DNA of 47,354 bases from ZC4RG42 sp036676355. GTDB taxonomy: Bacteria; Pseudomonadota; Gammaproteobacteria; Burkholderiales; SG8-39. The notes beneath the pieces were generated by a model. That model saw only the letters and a program-made list of their open reading frames with translations. It was not told the origin of the DNA and made no database searches. Position 1 is the stretch's first letter; each line of letters opens with the position of its first letter. Positions 45,594 through 47,354 of the stretch are shown one piece after another. The stretch spans positions 1 through 47,354 of the forward strand of contig JAKFDA010000041.1 in NCBI GenBank assembly GCA_036676355.1, read 5' to 3'. Made by a program: the position numbers and the translations under genes.

Positions 45594-46772
45594 ATGAGTC
45601 TGTTTCGCATGCCTTCACTCGGCGCGGATATGGAAGCGGGCACGCTGGTCGAATGGCTGGTGCAACCGGGCGCGCCGGTCAAACGGGGCGACCCCATTGC
45701 CGTCGTCGAAACGCAAAAGGGCGCAATCGAAATCGAGGTGTTTGAAGACGGGATGTTCGATCACGGCCTGGTCGAGATCGGTGCGCGAGTGCCGGTCGGC
45801 ACACCGCTCGCGGTCATCACCTGTCCCGGCGAGCGCAAAGGCACCGAAGTCGAAGAGACAGTCAGCGTCCCGCCCGCTGAGAAACCGCCGGCACCGACTA
45901 TCGCGCCACCCTCGCGGGCGCCGACACAACTGCCGGCATCGCAAGCGCGCGTCAAGGCGACCCCCGCTGCTCGCCAACTAGCCGCACAATCCGGCATTGA
46001 TCTTTCCACGCTGACAGGCAGCGGCCCGAACGGCGAAATCGTGATGGGCGACGTCGCCGCGCTGGTGGCGAAAGCCCCGCGCGAGCGCGCCGCAGAAGCG
46101 CCGCCCGAGATGTCGGCCATGCGCAGCGCAATCGCGGCGGCGATGGTGCATTCCAAGCGGGAAATCCCGCATTACTACCTCGCGCATACGGTGGATCTCA
46201 GCGGCGCTGAAGCCTGGCTCACCCGGCATAACGCGGAGCGCGAACCGTCAGAGCGCTTGCTCATGGCCGCGTTGTTCGTCAAAGCGGTGGCACGCGCAGC
46301 GCAGAAGCATCCCGACTTCAACGGTCACTACGTCGACGGCGCGCATCGAACGAGCGCAGCCGTGCACGTGGGTTTGGCCATCAATATCCGGGGCGTCGGC
46401 CTGGTCGCGCCCGCAATTCACAATGCCGACCAGCTCGATCTGGACGCTTTAATGGGCAGCATGCGCAGTCTGGTCGCGCGCGTGCGTGCCGGTCGCTTTC
46501 GTGGCTCGGAGATCGCCGACCCGACCATCACTGTCTCGAGCATTGGCGAGCCCGGCGTGGAAAGCCTGTACGGCGTGATCTATCCGCCCCAGGTGGCCAT
46601 TGTCGGGTTCGGCATGCCCGTCTTGCGAGCGTGGGTGGCGGGCGATTCCGTCGTGCCACGACGCACCGTTCAAATCACCCTTGCCGGCGATCATCGCGTG
46701 AGCGACGGCCATCGCGGCGCGGTGTTTCTCAACACCGTCGGGCGCCATCTACTCGAGCCCGCTTCCTTATGA
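45594..46772 (+). CDS. E2 dihydrolipoamide acyltransferase
   Basis: A 392-residue E2. The lipoyl domain (1-80) has VVETQKGAIEIE with the likely lipoylated Lys 42; most E2s have TDKA here, so TQKG is unusual. After a Pro/Ala-rich linker comes the subunit-binding domain (ATPAARQLAAQSGIDLSTLT, SGPNGEIVMGDV), then the catalytic domain with MRSAIAAAMVHSKREIPHYY and DHRVSDG (His about 367, Asp about 371). It passes the acetyl group from E1 to CoA. No E3 gene is in the window. The ACP gene starts by ATGA overlap. Confidence 0.92.
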   Translation: MSLFRMPSLGADMEAGTLVEWLVQPGAPVKRGDPIAVVETQKGAIEIEVFEDGMFDHGLVEIGARVPVGTPLAVITCPGERKGTEVEETVSVPPAEKPPAPTIAPPSRAPTQLPASQARVKATPAARQLAAQSGIDLSTLTGSGPNGEIVMGDVAALVAKAPRERAAEAPPEMSAMRSAIAAAMVHSKREIPHYYLAHTVDLSGAEAWLTRHNAEREPSERLLMAALFVKAVARAAQKHPDFNGHYVDGAHRTSAAVHVGLAINIRGVGLVAPAIHNADQLDLDALMGSMRSLVARVRAGRFRGSEIADPTITVSSIGEPGVESLYGVIYPPQVAIVGFGMPVLRAWVAGDSVVPRRTVQITLAGDHRVSDGHRGAVFLNTVGRHLLEPASL

Positions 46773-47023
46773 ACGCGCAGAACTGTGAAACGATCGTTGC
46801 GGAGGAACTGCGACGGATCGCACCCGAAATCGACATCGCCGCGATTGACCGGGATGCAAACCTGCGAGAGGAATTCGACATCGATTCGATGGACTTCCTC
46901 AACTTCGTCACGGCGCTGCACAAGCGTTACGGCATCGCTATTCCCGAGACGGACTATCCGCGCCTGTCCAGCTTTTCGAGCACCGTTGCCTATCTTTCGG
47001 ACAAGACCGCCGGTGCCCCTTGA
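46769..47023 (+). CDS. Acyl carrier protein
   Basis: An 84-residue ACP: LRRIAPEIDIAAIDRDANLR, then the carrier motif EFDIDSMDFLNFV, whose Ser takes 4'-phosphopantetheine, then the helix-3 region. It belongs to the discrete ACPs of specialised pathways rather than AcpP. It overlaps the E2 gene by 4 bp, so it is made with the dehydrogenase. An ACP in an acsA-E1-E2 operon is unusual; its loading enzyme may be the fusion protein at 37750 (inference). Confidence 0.92.
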   Translation: MNAQNCETIVAEELRRIAPEIDIAAIDRDANLREEFDIDSMDFLNFVTALHKRYGIAIPETDYPRLSSFSSTVAYLSDKTAGAP

Positions 47024-47039
47024 GCGCCGGAGCACCGGC

Positions 47040-47354
47040 TCAGCGTGTCTCAATCCACGGATAGCGTTCGCGCATGGCGCGGGTCAGCAGGGCGACGCCG
47101 CATTCGTGTCCCACCGTTTCCGCCGCGATGATGTAGTCCGGGTGGTTGAATTCCGTGCGCAGCGTTTTGTGAGCGGCGTCGGCACGTTCATGCACGAATT
47201 CGCCGATTTCACGCTCGATCATCGCACTCGGCACTTCTCCCGCCAGGCCCCGGCGCTCAAGGCGCACACAAAAGGAACCATCTTGGAGCCGGTCGATGAA
47301 CGGCGTCACGACCTCGCGCAACCGCTCGACCAGATCTTCCGGCCTGAATGTAAA
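47040..47354 (-). CDS. THUMP-like domain protein, partial at the window edge
   Basis: The frame is open from the right edge, so the N-terminus is missing; 104 C-terminal residues are seen. They resemble a THUMP RNA-binding domain: DGSFCVRLERRGLAGEVPSA, MIEREIGEFVHE, then FNHPDYIIAAETVGHECGVA. THUMP domains bind tRNA ends in modification enzymes. Here the domain ends the protein at RYPWIETR. Convergent with the ACP gene, 16 bp apart. The identification is by eye. Confidence 0.6.
   Translation of the reverse strand, partial: FTFRPEDLVERLREVVTPFIDRLQDGSFCVRLERRGLAGEVPSAMIEREIGEFVHERADAAHKTLRTEFNHPDYIIAAETVGHECGVALLTRAMRERYPWIETR

Noticed and set aside
43846..45618. 590-codon open frame antisense to the E1 gene
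   Set aside because: Composition is His/Arg/Asp-rich with no domain; it mirrors codon bias of the strongly supported E1 gene on the plus strand.

Overview
The window is a GC-rich (about 60 %) chromosomal segment from a betaproteobacterium, most likely Burkholderiales. This rests on the gene families and on resemblance to Burkholderia-type stress loci, since the window has no rRNA or other marker gene. It is densely coded. I saw no tRNA, rRNA, CRISPR array, intact insertion sequence or prophage.

Left part (1-22.2 kb), mixed housekeeping and stress genes: a YihY-type membrane protein; a three-gene envelope-stress operon (1242-3386) with overlapping genes; a DMT exporter next to selO; a CusF-like periplasmic protein that lacks the usual copper ligands; gloA; marC-type and wrbA-type genes separated by a short terminal-inverted-repeat element; a LysR regulator divergent from an azoR-pirin pair; a second LysR regulator with a long operator-like dyad; a TerC-type transporter; a TonB-receptor remnant; a DUF5996 gene with a scrap of a pirin gene upstream; a Tat-exported FMN hydroxy-acid dehydrogenase; a YceI protein; an exported M20 amidohydrolase; and a second pirin.

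Right part (22.4-47.4 kb), a coherent stress-persistence island: three universal stress proteins, two Hsp20 chaperones, two CBS-pair proteins, an MgtA-type Mg2+ P-type ATPase, a BCAM0308-family zinc-ribbon protein, an accessory PRPP synthetase with a phosphoribosyltransferase, an archease-RtcB-CapA operon, a ribosome-hibernation factor fused to a cold-shock domain, a GYD-domain protein, a giant ACP-acyl ligase-PlsC fusion, and an operon of acetyl-CoA synthetase, fused pyruvate-dehydrogenase-type E1, E2 and a free acyl carrier protein. A partial THUMP-domain gene runs off the right edge.

Three promoters in this island (26368, 30940, 36259) carry an FNR/CRP-type inverted repeat placed 22-23 bp upstream of a -10-like hexamer, the class II activator geometry. 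This ties the BCAM0308-like gene, the phosphoribosyltransferase and the hibernation factor to one low-oxygen-type regulator. Content and control together resemble the low-oxygen-activated (lxa) locus known from Burkholderia cenocepacia. The inferred programme is to silence and store ribosomes, repair RNA, protect proteins, keep PRPP and acetyl-CoA flowing, and remodel lipids when oxygen runs out. The least described part is the acyl/acetyl block at 37.7-47.0 kb.
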